The notes beneath the pieces were generated by a model that searched no databases, was not told where the DNA came from, and worked only from the letters and a program-made list of their open reading frames with translations. From Paramicrosporidium saccamoebae (lineage: Eukaryota > Rozellomycota): DNA of 64,000 nucleotides. The stretch is from positions 1-64,000 of the forward strand of contig MTSL01000072.1 of assembly GCA_002794465.1 (NCBI GenBank), in the 5' to 3' direction. Positions within the stretch are counted from its first letter, which is position 1. Every line of letters begins with the position of its first letter. Below, piece after piece: positions 30,808 to 40,753 of this stretch. Both the position numbers and the translations under genes were made by a program.

Positions 30808-32109
30808 TTATTGACCTACTCCTGGTGTCTTGTGAGTGCTTATCATTTGGAGGACCTGCCTGAGCCCCAAGGCAGAGATGGCACCAAGAAGCAGGCCACA
30901 TCCGATCGCAAGCACCATAATGGTGACTGCCTTTCCGCGATTGACAGCCTTGACTCTAAATGGCGACCACATCATGCACAACGTGCCCACATATCCGCCT
31001 GACAGTGCTTTCAAGGCCATAATTCCCATGAAAATATAGTCGTTTTGGTAGAGGGGACTGAACGGTAGAGTGTAGTTTCGCATTTGCAAGTTGCCAAATA
31101 GAAATAATGGAATCAGAATGACTCGTGCGCAGGCGATGGCAAGAAACGGCATCTTTTTGATAGCAAAGATGCTGATGACAGGAATGGCCTTGCCTATCAG
31201 ATCAAAGATGCTGCTAACAAGGAACGCGAGGACATGGAACAGATCACGGGTGTCACCCTTGGAGGCGGCAATGACCGAATCAGTCATGACAACCAGCATG
31301 GGAGAGGCGGTGAGATTGACCCAAACAAGGATAAGAACGGTGAAAAAGAGATCGTAGATTTCCTTGAACACTTCTGCGGCGGAAGAATGGCCGTTGGCAG
31401 GAATTCCAGTGGCCTTGGCCAGCTTTTCGGCCTCTTCCTGAGCCTCCACTACACTACGACCTTTCCGGAAGTAGTACTTGAACATGTTCAGTGAACGCAT
31501 CACATGGAACATGCCCAGACTAGCCAGAATGACTCCTGTAGTGACACCAAAGTAAACTGTGGCAAAGGAATTGGATGCGGCTGAATCTGAATGGAGGGTC
31601 GATGCAATATGTAGCACAGCACCCGCAACACCAGCAAAGCCATGGCCTACCAGATAGGATTGAGTATACTTTGCCGGAAAATACGTCAAAGTCGTCAGGA
31701 ATGCCGCCTCGGAAAACGCCGAGAACAGCGATCCTAACAGCACCAGTACTAATACCAAATAGTAGAACGTTCTCGCAGCCAAATCCATGACACAAGTCAC
31801 TCCCATCACTGCAAACACTAACGTGTTGCCAACAATGGACCAGATGATTTGCGAATCGGGCTCTACTCGTTTCGTCACGGAAATGCCCGACACTAAAAAT
31901 ACAAACTTCATCGCCATGAAAATCAACGTAAAGTAGGCGATAAAGTTTTCTGCCTCTGGAACAGTGCTCAAGCGAGCTTCAAAGTACTTGTTCGAGAAGA
32001 TGAGGACGTTCCAGGGAAGCAAATTGCTGATGCCTTGAAAGAATATGTTAAAATATACTGCATGGTATACATCGGAATACTCGCCCTCACCATCGGGAAG
32101 GATCATCAT
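30808..32109 (-). CDS. Equilibrative nucleoside transporter (SLC29/ENT family)
   Basis: A 433-aa polytopic protein with about 11 helices. The first helix contains the ENT motif GISNLLPWNVLIFSNKYF. Later features include FLTTLTYFPAKYTQSYLVGH (the TM4 GxxG-like region), a large charged loop between TM6 and TM7 (residues about 215-250), and FLVSSIFDLIGKAIP (TM8 signature D..GR-like). ENTs exchange nucleosides across membranes without a proton gradient or with a weak one. Such transporters are valued by endoparasites for host nucleoside uptake, although plasma-membrane location is not shown here. CCAATCA lies 40 bp upstream (32151-32157). Confidence 0.9.
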   Translation of the reverse strand: MMILPDGEGEYSDVYHAVYFNIFFQGISNLLPWNVLIFSNKYFEARLSTVPEAENFIAYFTLIFMAMKFVFLVSGISVTKRVEPDSQIIWSIVGNTLVFAVMGVTCVMDLAARTFYYLVLVLVLLGSLFSAFSEAAFLTTLTYFPAKYTQSYLVGHGFAGVAGAVLHIASTLHSDSAASNSFATVYFGVTTGVILASLGMFHVMRSLNMFKYYFRKGRSVVEAQEEAEKLAKATGIPANGHSSAAEVFKEIYDLFFTVLILVWVNLTASPMLVVMTDSVIAASKGDTRDLFHVLAFLVSSIFDLIGKAIPVISIFAIKKMPFLAIACARVILIPLFLFGNLQMRNYTLPFSPLYQNDYIFMGIMALKALSGGYVGTLCMMWSPFRVKAVNRGKAVTIMVLAIGCGLLLGAISALGLRQVLQMISTHKTPGVGQ

Positions 32110-32286
32110 AGTGATATGGAAAGGGACGACCGGCTATGTGGAGATTGAAGCCAATCAGTGGCCCCCAAAGCCATGCGCCAGTAACCAATCGCTTCTTGGC
32201 CTGGTAATCCAATGGTATCTCCAAGGTAGGTTCTTCAGCCCAACGCAGTGTATTATCGTTTAGTGTAGTGTAAATGGTTTATTAAC

Positions 32287-32583
32287 TTAGTAGTGGTATG
32301 GGGCGCTTGGCTGTTGTTGTGAGTGTGAAAACGTATGTTGATATTGTGGGGGAGGCTGTTGCTGGACGGGAACCGCATATACATGTTGCGGTGTCGGCGA
32401 TGCCATATAAACGGGCGTTGCCGGGTGTGAGACAACAATCTGTGGCCGTGGCGTCATTACCACTCTTGGCTGGTAAGTGGTAGCGTGAGATGTTGTAGAG
32501 TTTCGATTCTTTATAACCAATACAAGCGCCATGATGGCGAAGAATACCCCAAAGAAAACAAATAATGCAGCCTGACTGTTCAT
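32287..32583 (-). CDS. 98-aa single-pass membrane protein with a Pro/Gln-rich tail
   Basis: A complete frame starting MNSQAALF. Residues about 5-24 (AALFVFFGVFFAIMALVLVI) form one membrane helix, followed by KNR and then a cytosolic-type tail rich in Pro, Gln, Thr and Tyr (VQQQPPPQYQHTF). The layout of short N-terminus, helix, basic stop and low-complexity tail is the same as that of the small proteins at 47-51.6 kb. No family is recognised. By the positive-inside rule the tail faces the cytosol. Confidence 0.7.
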   Translation of the reverse strand: MNSQAALFVFFGVFFAIMALVLVIKNRNSTTSHATTYQPRVVMTPRPQIVVSHPATPVYMASPTPQHVYAVPVQQQPPPQYQHTFSHSQQQPSAPYHY

Positions 32584-32867
32584 GCGGTTAAAAGGGTTCT
32601 AGCAGCCCTACACAGCCTTCAGCCTCTCTGGCCAGGCATATATACTGCTGTCCAATGAGTTGAATGCCATGCTGGACTACCATTTGCCCAAAGCACAAGG
32701 TCTTGGCGAATAGATTGTGGTTTTTCCATCAAAGGCCCCATGCTAATAAAAGTGTTCTCCGTAACCGTTGGCGTACAACGGACAAGTTTTCAACTCTGCA
32801 TCCTCGATTATCGCGTAAATTTCCAGAGCTAGCAATTATGTAGTCCTCGCCGCCAGGGGTCCAAAGG

Positions 32868-33854
32868 ATGACTGTGGCCGAGCCCGAAGCTTCCATGGAG
32901 GGATCCGCTAAACCGGATGTGTCCAAGATGCTCCTTAAATGCGAAGAGCTGGTCGAGCGTTTTGAATACGACCTAGCACTCAAGTTTTGCGAACGGATCC
33001 TGTCTGTGGAGCCTCGTCACGTGGATGCACTGCAGATGAAGGCGACCATCCTCATCGATATGGGAGACGCAGAGGCTGCCCGAAACGTTCTTTTGAGTGC
33101 CACAGAGGCTGAGCCCGACTGCGGAGCAGAAAAATATATTGCCCTCGCGCAGCTTAGTGAAGGAGAGGAGGCGCTCGAATATTTTCAGCGTGCAGTAAAG
33201 ATACTCCAGACTGGCGAACAAGATGAAGAAACCTTGCACACCCTCGCCTCTTTGTATTGTTCGATGGCAGAACTATTTTTAACGGATCTCTGTCTCGCCG
33301 AAGACGCAGAAACGCGTTGTGAGGAGTTTGTCCAGGCTGCTCTAGATGCCAGTCCCCAGAATTACGAAGCCCTTCAAACCATGTGCAGTATGCGACTCAG
33401 TCAGAATAGGGAAGAGGAGGCTGCTGAAGTCCTCAGCCAGTCCATCACCAAATGGTCCTCTATCCCTTATGAAGACTCTGAGTATCCGTCTTTCGAGTTC
33501 CGTCTCACCTGCTCCCGTCTGCTAGTCGAGCTGGGCTCTTATGATCTTGCCCAATACATCTTGGAAGCGCTCTCCCAGGAGGATGACGAGATTATTGAGG
33601 TGTGGTATCTGCTTGCACTATCGCTCTACACACAGGGCAGTCTGTCCCCCGCTCACGAGGCGCTACTGAATGCAGAAAAGATGATGGAAGGTGTTATTCC
33701 AGAGCTGGTGGATGCTATTTCAGAGCTGAGAGAGGCCATTGGCACGCCCGAGACTCTTGGCGATGCGACGATGGAGGATGATGATAATAATACTGAAGAG
33801 GTTATGGACACTTGCACCGAGGATTCGGACGATCCAGCAGAAGAGGATCAATAA
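32868..33854 (+). CDS. ACL4: ACL4-like TPR assembly chaperone of ribosomal protein uL4
   Basis: A 328-aa single-exon protein built of TPR-like repeats. Helix pairs start ALKFCERILSVEPRHVDALQ, ARNVLLSATEAEPD and EALEYFQRAVKIL, and residues about 125-150 contain the region SMAELFLTDLCLAEDAETRC typical of Acl4 orthologs. The C-terminus is highly acidic (MEDDDNNTEEV...). Acl4 binds the uL4 loop and escorts it to the nucleus. The stop is inside AATAAA (33851-33856). Only 37 bp separate it from the next start. Confidence 0.85.
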   Translation: MTVAEPEASMEGSAKPDVSKMLLKCEELVERFEYDLALKFCERILSVEPRHVDALQMKATILIDMGDAEAARNVLLSATEAEPDCGAEKYIALAQLSEGEEALEYFQRAVKILQTGEQDEETLHTLASLYCSMAELFLTDLCLAEDAETRCEEFVQAALDASPQNYEALQTMCSMRLSQNREEEAAEVLSQSITKWSSIPYEDSEYPSFEFRLTCSRLLVELGSYDLAQYILEALSQEDDEIIEVWYLLALSLYTQGSLSPAHEALLNAEKMMEGVIPELVDAISELREAIGTPETLGDATMEDDDNNTEEVMDTCTEDSDDPAEEDQ

Positions 33855-33891
33855 ATTCTTAGATTTAAGGGAAATGTGAGAATTAGGTTTA

Positions 33892-35798
33892 ATGGCTACG
33901 TTGAATGTGACTGTTAACAAGCGGCCTTGGTCGCTGTATGTACTGAGGATACGGGCGGGAATACTTCCGGAACCGTTTGGGCTATGCAGCATGACTGTCT
34001 CTGGTAGTCCAGATCCACATTACCTTCGATTCGCCTCCGACCCGACAATTAGTGATAATACTGTGGAGCTGCCCACCTGGCTTTTCAACTACATGAACTG
34101 TCCGTCGATGGTGGATATTCAGGCAGTCAAGGAATCTGGTATGGTCGCTCTTGCATCTGACATTTAGATATTGCGATTTGCGAGGAGATACAGGTTAGTG
34201 TCGACTCGAGCTGCCCGCTTCCATGCACCATGGCGACAATCATGAAAGAAGTCAAGGCCCAACTGTGTGGACACTACATTTCTCCAGCCTGTCGCATCCC
34301 AATAGTAGTATTTGGCACCCTGTTCTTCCTGCACTGCATGCCAATTACTACAGCGGGCATTTTTAATTCTGACACAACACTAAGTCTGGCTTCAGTAGAG
34401 CCCACAGAAGATTTGGCATCGCCTCTCTATCAAGAACTGCAGGATAGATTCACCCTGATTGACAAAGTGAGTAACCACGGCCTGTCCTCTAATCATGAAC
34501 TGTCCTCTAACGTCCCCAATAATGGACTGCTCTCATATGTCCCCAATGTTTTCATGTTTACAGATCTCGACAGATGGCAGATATCTGGGTTAGTAGCAAA
34601 TATTTCCAAGGATCGGACAGTTTTATACCCCCCATTATCATTACTATTCAATCACATCGAGTTGGATTCGTTTGAGGAGGAGCATGAAAGAAGGATAAAA
34701 ATGTTCCAACAGTGGTGGGACGAGTACGCTGTAGGTTCCGTGATACTCATCTTGACGAATATGGAACTACTTGATACCAAGACATTGGATATAGTGTCAG
34801 ACAAGATTCGAAAATCAACTGGTGCCTTTGTAATGTTTTCCAGGAAAGATGAGGTAGAGCGGTTCGGACGTTTATTTCCACGTCTCGCCATTATAAAGGA
34901 ACCATCAAAGACTTTGATCTGGAACGCAGAGACTGATTTCATCGATTCTTTCAACCAGACAATTAAAGGACTGTCTCCTGAGGAATCAAAGAAGAACATT
35001 GAGGCAGGATTGCAGACGGCAGAACTCGAGCAGGTGGGAAGGCCACTGGCGACTGGCTTGTCGTCGTGGGATCGCATATGTGGATACAGAGACATCAAGA
35101 CACGACTTCAGGATCTGTTGTACAAAGGGGCCCGCGATCCGGAAAGAATGCTAAAGCTGGGTCTGGCGCCTGTCAAAGGGATCCTTCTCCACGGACCCTC
35201 CGGGTGCGGCAAGACGGAAATTGTCAAAGCCATCGCCAATGACGCCGTCTTTCCTGTCATCAAGATCCAGCCAACTGACATACTCTCCAAATACCTTGGC
35301 GAGTCGGAATCCAAGCTGCGACAAGTTTTTTCCAAGGCTCGAGAGGTGCGGCCGTGTATTTTGTTCATTGACAACATTGAAGTGCTGGGAGGGAGACGAA
35401 ACATTGGCGGTAGCGACACGACTGGCTCAAGTGAGCGGCTGCTTAGCACGCTTTTGAATGAGATGGATGGGATTGCCGAGTCTCTCGGAGTTATTTTGGT
35501 CTGTTGTACCAATCGACTGGAAGATCTGGACGAGGCACTAGTGCGACCCGGCCGACTTGATCATCACATTCACATTCCATTGCCTACTCGGGACGACTTG
35601 AGAGAGCTACTCGATATCTGGTGTGAAAAGTTGCAAATCGACCTAGACTGCCCTGACAACCTTTGCAATCTCCTCTCCGAACGATCGTGTGCCAATGTTC
35701 TTGCCATTTTGAACGAATTTGCTCTAAGCAATCTAGACGCACCCCTCCCTTTGCAGTCATCGGAACTAATGAAATTTATAATGCTCTGTGAGTCTTGA
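33892..35798 (+). CDS. CDC48-family AAA ATPase with a degenerate first ATPase domain
   Basis: Exons 33892-34138 and 34168-35798 (29-nt intron) join two open frames into a 625-aa protein. Residues 1-160 fit a CDC48/PEX1/AFG2-type N domain. The middle has only a Walker-B-like VFMFTDLDRW and no Walker A. The C-terminal AAA domain has GILLHGPSGCGKTE (Walker A), KYLGESESKLRQVF, and RPGRLDHHIHIPLP. Its Walker B reads ILFIDNIEVLGGRR, so the catalytic Glu is replaced by Asn. It may be a remodelling ATPase (AFG2, PEX1 or PEX6 relative) that has lost or slowed catalysis. The exact orthology is uncertain. Confidence 0.8.
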
Positions 35799-35828
35799 GG
35801 TTGAATCGTGGATGGTGAACCTTTTGAA

Positions 35829-35984
35829 ATTGTATATAATGGATGGCTCCAATGATACCCTCTTAACATTGTATAGAATCAACGGCTCTAGTGACAAGCT
35901 CTCAACATTGTATAGAACAGGCGTTTTGAATATCTCGTATCTTACAATACATAAAATAAACGTTCCTAATAACAGACTATCGTA
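35829..35984. repeat. Four tandem copies of a 39-bp unit
   Basis: Exactly spaced units start at 35829, 35868, 35907 and 35946. Units 2 and 3 share ATTGTATAGAA; each carries GGCTC, GTTTT or GTTCC at the same offset. The array lies about 30 bp after the AAA ATPase stop codon and extends toward the SPT3 promoter. Confidence 0.85.
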
Positions 35985-36109
35985 TTTTACAGGATAAAGA
36001 ATAAACAATTTTCCTGGTTCCTGATGGGTGACTCGGTAAGATATTGACATTCGGACGGACGGTTGACCGGTAGGAACCAAAGACGCGATATTCTTCGGAA
36101 ATTCAGGCC

Positions 36110-36973
36110 ATGATGTACACCTTTGGGGATGTCCGGACCCCGCTCCCTTCTAGTGCCCAGCTGATAGAACAGATAGTGCGCAAACAAATTATCGATATTA
36201 TAATCCAAGCATCGCATACCGCCCAGAACATCCGAAACGCACGCAGTCTGTCGGCTGAAGACGTCATTTTCACCATCCGCCGGGATGCGATCAAAGTTGC
36301 GCGTCTGCAAGAGTTCCTCTCGTGGAAAGACTTGCGCAAGACGGCTCGACCCGCGGACGACGGACCGCTTGAGGCCCCCGACGAAGAACTATTCAGCATT
36401 GCTGACGACCGTCGCAAGAAAAAGACGGTGGCTCGTCTGCCATGGGACCCTATTTCGGGTCTTGTTGCAGAGGCCACAGGCATTGAGACAGATCTTCTCA
36501 ATGACGAGGTGGTTGGTGAAGAGGCAGAGGATGATATAAAGCGCCGTCTGAGGATGGCAGACATGATGACGCGGGACATGAGTCGGGAAGAGTACATGGA
36601 ATACAGCGAATGTCGTCAGGCCAGCTTTACCTACAAGAAGGCTAAAAAGTTCCGTGACTGGATCAACCCGGCACAATACGTAGATTTCCGTCTGAATGAC
36701 GACGTGGTGGAGATTATGGGATTTTTGGCGTGGGAGATGGTGCGAAAGCTGACCGAGGTGGCACTGGGGATGAAACGGAGCGAAATGGTAGAGGCCATTG
36801 AGGGCAATGTGAGTGAGGAGGGATGTCGAATGTTCTCCAGTCCTCTGGAAAAGACGGCAATCACGCCGGAACATCTCCATGCGGCTGTCATCAAAATCGA
36901 CAAAGACAATAGAGACCCATATGAGGTGCTCCTTGCAGCGCCCTTGTATCGGAGACGAGTGCGACTCTTCTAA
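36110..36973 (+). CDS. SPT3: SPT3, SAGA histone-fold subunit
   Basis: A 287-aa single-exon protein. The start MMYTFGDVRTPLPSSAQLIE and the block RNARSLSAEDVIFTIRRDAI, KVARLQEFLSWKDLRK form the first histone fold of Spt3. The second fold is near residues 190-270 (ALGMKRSEMVEAIE, TPEHLHAAV), followed by a conserved RRRVRLF tail. Spt3 delivers TBP to SAGA-dependent promoters. The two folds in one chain mimic the TAF13/TAF11 pair. The length is close to fungal Spt3 (about 300-340). Confidence 0.95.
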   Translation: MMYTFGDVRTPLPSSAQLIEQIVRKQIIDIIIQASHTAQNIRNARSLSAEDVIFTIRRDAIKVARLQEFLSWKDLRKTARPADDGPLEAPDEELFSIADDRRKKKTVARLPWDPISGLVAEATGIETDLLNDEVVGEEAEDDIKRRLRMADMMTRDMSREEYMEYSECRQASFTYKKAKKFRDWINPAQYVDFRLNDDVVEIMGFLAWEMVRKLTEVALGMKRSEMVEAIEGNVSEEGCRMFSSPLEKTAITPEHLHAAVIKIDKDNRDPYEVLLAAPLYRRRVRLF

Positions 36974-37343
36974 GCGACCAGTAATCCTTCTAGACGATCG
37001 TTTGTACATGAATATATATGGCGAATTTCACATTGTGAGGTTTGAAAGTGCCTTGAGAGTTTTTGATCCACATATATGAGAGGTAGCGGATTAATCAGCA
37101 GGGTTATTGCCAAGATTAGACTAACCATCAAGCGGTGGGACTGTGAAAAGTTGTCAAATTAAGGATAATAGACGAGTTCTCTTTCGTCCGATAGCATATG
37201 TAGCATCACCTTTATCACGCATTAATGTATTTATAACGATGACTGTTGATACTGACTGGCTCTAGTGATCACTTATTTATTAGTGTATCAATGCCATCAG
37301 AGAATGAAACGTCGGGCCGGCCATTCATGCGTCTTTACATAAA
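36974..37343. other. Intergenic region upstream of the GTPBP-like gene
   Basis: 370 bp, AT-rich, with several TATA-like runs (ATATATATGG near 37013, CACATATATGAG near 37070). No conserved frame or RNA gene is visible. A palindromic GGGCCGGCC lies near 37314. Confidence 0.4.
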
Positions 37344-39051
37344 ATGAATTTTACATTAATGGGCATGTCGTGTCGACAGGGACTGTTGCATTGTCTGGAG
37401 CATAAATGCAGTCTCCCTCCAGAGGTAGAGGAGGGCAATGTAGAATACAAATACCGACTAAAGCCTGACATGCCGGAACAGCGACTGAGTCAACTGAAGA
37501 GCCAGCTGCAGTGGCGACTGACCGAGCATGGGGAATGCTACTACATGATAGGGTAGTTGAGGTTTATTGGCCTCACTGGATAGGGTTGCTGACGATGGGA
37601 CCATCCATGGACTGCACAAGAACGACCTGGATGACTCGTTGGAGGTGCTGGCACGCATGTGCAGTGGTGTTGGAGCACAAATTGCCGGCACTGAGGAACG
37701 ACGGGTATCTCGTCGACCAGAGCTTTATGCAGCAGAAGTACGAGTGTGCTTGACAGCGCCACAGGCAACAACGAGTCGTCGGACAGTCAAAGTGGCGTTT
37801 GTGGGCGACACTGACAGCGGCAAGTCCACGCTGGTGGGGGTGCTTAGTGGCGGAGCATTGGATGACGGAAAGGGATCAGTACGACTTAGCCTGCTGCGCC
37901 ATCGCCACGAAGTAATTTCAGGACAAACATCGTCGTTGGCCGTCGAATTTCTGCCCTTTGACGACGAAACCAAAACGCCGATTCGTCACGACTACGATAG
38001 TCTTGAACCGCTGCCACTGACAAAGCAGAAGCAGTTGTTGGATGCTGGTCGTGTGGCACAGTTTCTTGATCTGGCAGGAGATGTGCGATATCAAAAGACG
38101 ACCTACTCTGCCCTAACGAGCTGGGCGACGCCAGATTGGATCTGTGTCGTGGTATCAGCAACAGCCGAAATCGAGTCATTGCGAGATTGGCTGACGCTGG
38201 TGTTGGGTCTAGAAATTCCCTTTTTTATAGTGCTCAGCAAAACTGATTTGGTTGATTCCGCAACTGTATTGCGTCACGCCACGCAGATTCCTGAATATAT
38301 TGCAGAACTGCGTCGGACGCTCTTCGGAGTGTCAGTGCCGCCTTATGCAGTGTCTCTGTTACGCGTGTCCAATGTGACGGGGGAGGGGATAGAGAATCTG
38401 ACTAACCATTTCTATCGTCTGCGGCCACGTCGCAATGTGAGGCTGATGAATTATCTTTTGGACACTTTTCCTGAACAGGACGGTCTGTTCTGCGTGGAGG
38501 GCGTACAGAGTTTCCCTGATGTGGGAACTGTGCTGATGGGCACAGTACTGCATGGTGCCATTTCCGTAGGAAGTGTCGCGCAGGTGGGGCCTACTGCGGG
38601 TGGCGATTTTATCTCTGTCACTTTAAATTCGGCCCATCGGATGCGACTCTCCACGCCGACCGTCTTTCCCGGCCAATTGGTGACAATTGCCATTGAGCCG
38701 GCGACAGCAGTTGCACAGATCCACAAAGGTTCCATCCTCGCCGTCACTGATAGCAATGTCGGGCGACTAGAAATGACCAACACAATTGAGGCCGATGTCA
38801 TTGGTTGCAGTGCGGAACAAGCCGCTGCAGTGACCACAGCTGAACCGGTGCATGGAATGCTTTATTGGATGGGCAGTCGATGGACGGCGCAACTGACGTC
38901 ACTACACACCTTCTATGGCGAGATTAAGCTAAGGGCTTCGTTTTTGTTGGTTGAGGCGCACGCTTCCCCCCTCCCTGGATCGCGAGTAATTTTTGTTGGT
39001 CCACATTTCCGGATTGAGGGTCTAGTTCATCTACCCCTCGTTGCGCAATGA
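37344..39051 (+). CDS. GTPBP1/GTPBP2-like translational GTPase
   Basis: Exons 37344-37552 and 37584-39051 (31-nt intron) give 558 aa. The N-terminus carries LPPEVEEGNVEYKYRL and LKSQLQWRLTE, the hallmark of GTPBP1/2; the join restores YYMIGVADDGTIHGL. The G domain has AFVGDTDSGKSTLVGVL (P-loop), FLDLAGDVRYQKTT in place of DxPGH, and VLSKTDLVD (G4). Two EF-Tu-like beta barrels follow. GTPBP1/2 belong to the EF1A superfamily and act on stalled ribosomes or mRNA decay. In-frame ATGs at 37362 and 37368 are alternative starts. The Gly of DxAGD, where the family has PGH, is noteworthy. Confidence 0.88.
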
Positions 39052-39361
39052 GCGCAGAGTAGCACATTTATAAACGCATCCAATCAAGGAGTCTTTCAAT
39101 ACCTATAGATTTGGCAATATGGCGAATGTCGGGAATTGAGATCCCAATTCATTGAACGTAGTATATTTAAAAATTACATTGATTACGCTTCTACCCCTCC
39201 AAAGTCATATTTGCAACCGAAGATTAAAACATACAGTTGCAACAATTCGACATTAAACCCATTCCACAGTCAATAGAGTTGCCCACAATGATCGTGATTT
39301 CTAGAATGGCTCTACTCCAATACCAACTCGGTAAGGTGGCTCTACACTGAAACCATTACAT
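39052..39361. repeat. Convergent 3' spacer with repeats reaching the NAD kinase stop
   Basis: The right part (about 39305-39375) contains three copies of a 30-35-bp unit marked by GGCTCTACTCC, GGCTCTACACT and GGCTCCACTCC. The last copy is the end of the NAD kinase coding sequence itself. The left part is AT-rich without a clear unit. Confidence 0.65.
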
Positions 39362-40438
39362 TTATAACGGCTCCACTCCTAAATGGTTTGCCGAGGGTCG
39401 GTCGTTCCAATGCAGACAACGGGCCAGACCATTGAACCAGTCTCGAGTCTGATCCTCACGACACACAGTGGGCACTGGAAAGTTGGAGGAGCTGACGGCA
39501 ATCTCATCGCCCCGATTCAGCTCCATCCGAGCCCGTCCATCAAATGACGCCCAGGCATTGCCCCGGCTTCCTTCGTTGACACGGATCACCAATTCTACCG
39601 AGTCGGGCAATAGGAGCGGTCGGAAAGAGAGGGTATGTGGACAGATGGGAGTAATAAGTATGGCGGGTACGCCTGGATGGATTACTGAACCTCCTGCCGC
39701 CATGGAGTATGCTGTAGAACCTGTGGGAGTTGCAACGATCAATCCATCTGCTTGTACTGTTGTCATCCGTGTTCCATCTACAAACACATCCAAAGTTGTC
39801 ATTGGCGAGGTCCCCCTGTCAACGACTAACTCGTTCAGCACGTGGTACGTCACAGGACCCTTTTCCCGACGAACTTCACAACTCAATCGCATCCGAATGT
39901 TCACGCGACATCCCTCTGTGACAATCTGTTGCAGCACCTGGGGGTGTTGTACCAATGAATATGTGTTCAGAAATCCCACGGTGCCTGAATGGAACGACAC
40001 AATAGGCGGTACTACTTCTTGGAATAGCCACGCTGCTCCCAATACTGTTCCGTCGCCTCCCACTGTCACTACCAAATCCACCGTCTCTGGACAGCCGTGC
40101 ATGATCCGATCTCCGTGGATTTCAGTGAGCGTTTCCGGAAGCCACACTATTGTGGTCTGTCCCGCCGGTGTGTCCTCCAGCAGATATTGCACCACCTCTC
40201 GGATCAGTCCCACCAGAGTCGGGTCCTCTTTGTGGACAACGAGAAAGTTGGTTGGCCAGTCGGGGTCGCTCCATGAAAGCCGCAGTTTCGAAAGATATTT
40301 GGCCGCTTCTCTTACGTGTACACTGTGCTGTGCCATGGTTTGTGGCGGCGGGGAATGGCGCACCGGACATTCTCCAGACGTTGCGTTGTTGATGGGTAAT
40401 AGGCAAGGTGCGAACTGCCACAATGACTCTTCCGACAT
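39362..40438 (-). CDS. NAD kinase
   Basis: A 358-aa single-exon protein. Motifs: VVTVGGDGTVLGAAWLFQ (the GGDGT nucleotide-binding loop), FHSGTVGFLNTYSL, VLNELVVDRG, and GLIVATPTGSTAYSMAAGGS followed by VIHPGVPAILITPICPHTLS. These are diagnostic of ATP-NAD kinases. It phosphorylates NAD(H) to NADP(H) and feeds G6PDH encoded about 25 kb upstream. No targeting sequence is evident, so the cytosol is likely. I placed the start at ATG 40438 (MSEESLW). A CCAATCA box lies only 5 bp upstream (40443-40449). Confidence 0.95.
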   Translation of the reverse strand: MSEESLWQFAPCLLPINNATSGECPVRHSPPPQTMAQHSVHVREAAKYLSKLRLSWSDPDWPTNFLVVHKEDPTLVGLIREVVQYLLEDTPAGQTTIVWLPETLTEIHGDRIMHGCPETVDLVVTVGGDGTVLGAAWLFQEVVPPIVSFHSGTVGFLNTYSLVQHPQVLQQIVTEGCRVNIRMRLSCEVRREKGPVTYHVLNELVVDRGTSPMTTLDVFVDGTRMTTVQADGLIVATPTGSTAYSMAAGGSVIHPGVPAILITPICPHTLSFRPLLLPDSVELVIRVNEGSRGNAWASFDGRARMELNRGDEIAVSSSNFPVPTVCREDQTRDWFNGLARCLHWNDRPSANHLGVEPL

Positions 40439-40753
40439 TCCGCCAATCAACGCGTCGAATAAAGTGTGTTGTACACGGGATATTATAGTATTGCAGTGTG
40501 TTGTGGATTATATACTAGTAGTCATCCAGTGTGAATAATTCAAGGTAGCATCTAGTGTTGCTTACGCCAGTATGGCTAATACAATGTGGCTCATCGGTAC
40601 TTGATGGCGTGATATGCGTAATACAAAGAAGGTCATAGGCTATAATAGTATAGACAAAGTCATAATATATTGGTATTTAGGAGATCGGTTGGTGCATTTG
40701 GATAGCATAGACACATCCAATATTTCTACAGCGCAATGGCATTGGTATCTACA
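40439..40753. other. Intergenic region between NAD kinase and CSC1
   Basis: 315 bp. Apart from the CCAATCA box at 40443-40449 it contains only AT-rich sequence with short motifs such as GTAGTATTGCAGTG. No gene or RNA is visible. Confidence 0.45.

Noticed and set aside
34230-35798. The AAA ATPase as a gene starting at ATG 34230, with a separate 91-aa gene upstream
   Set aside because: The frame is open upstream of 34230 and joins the 33892 frame through a 29-nt intron, completing the N domain.
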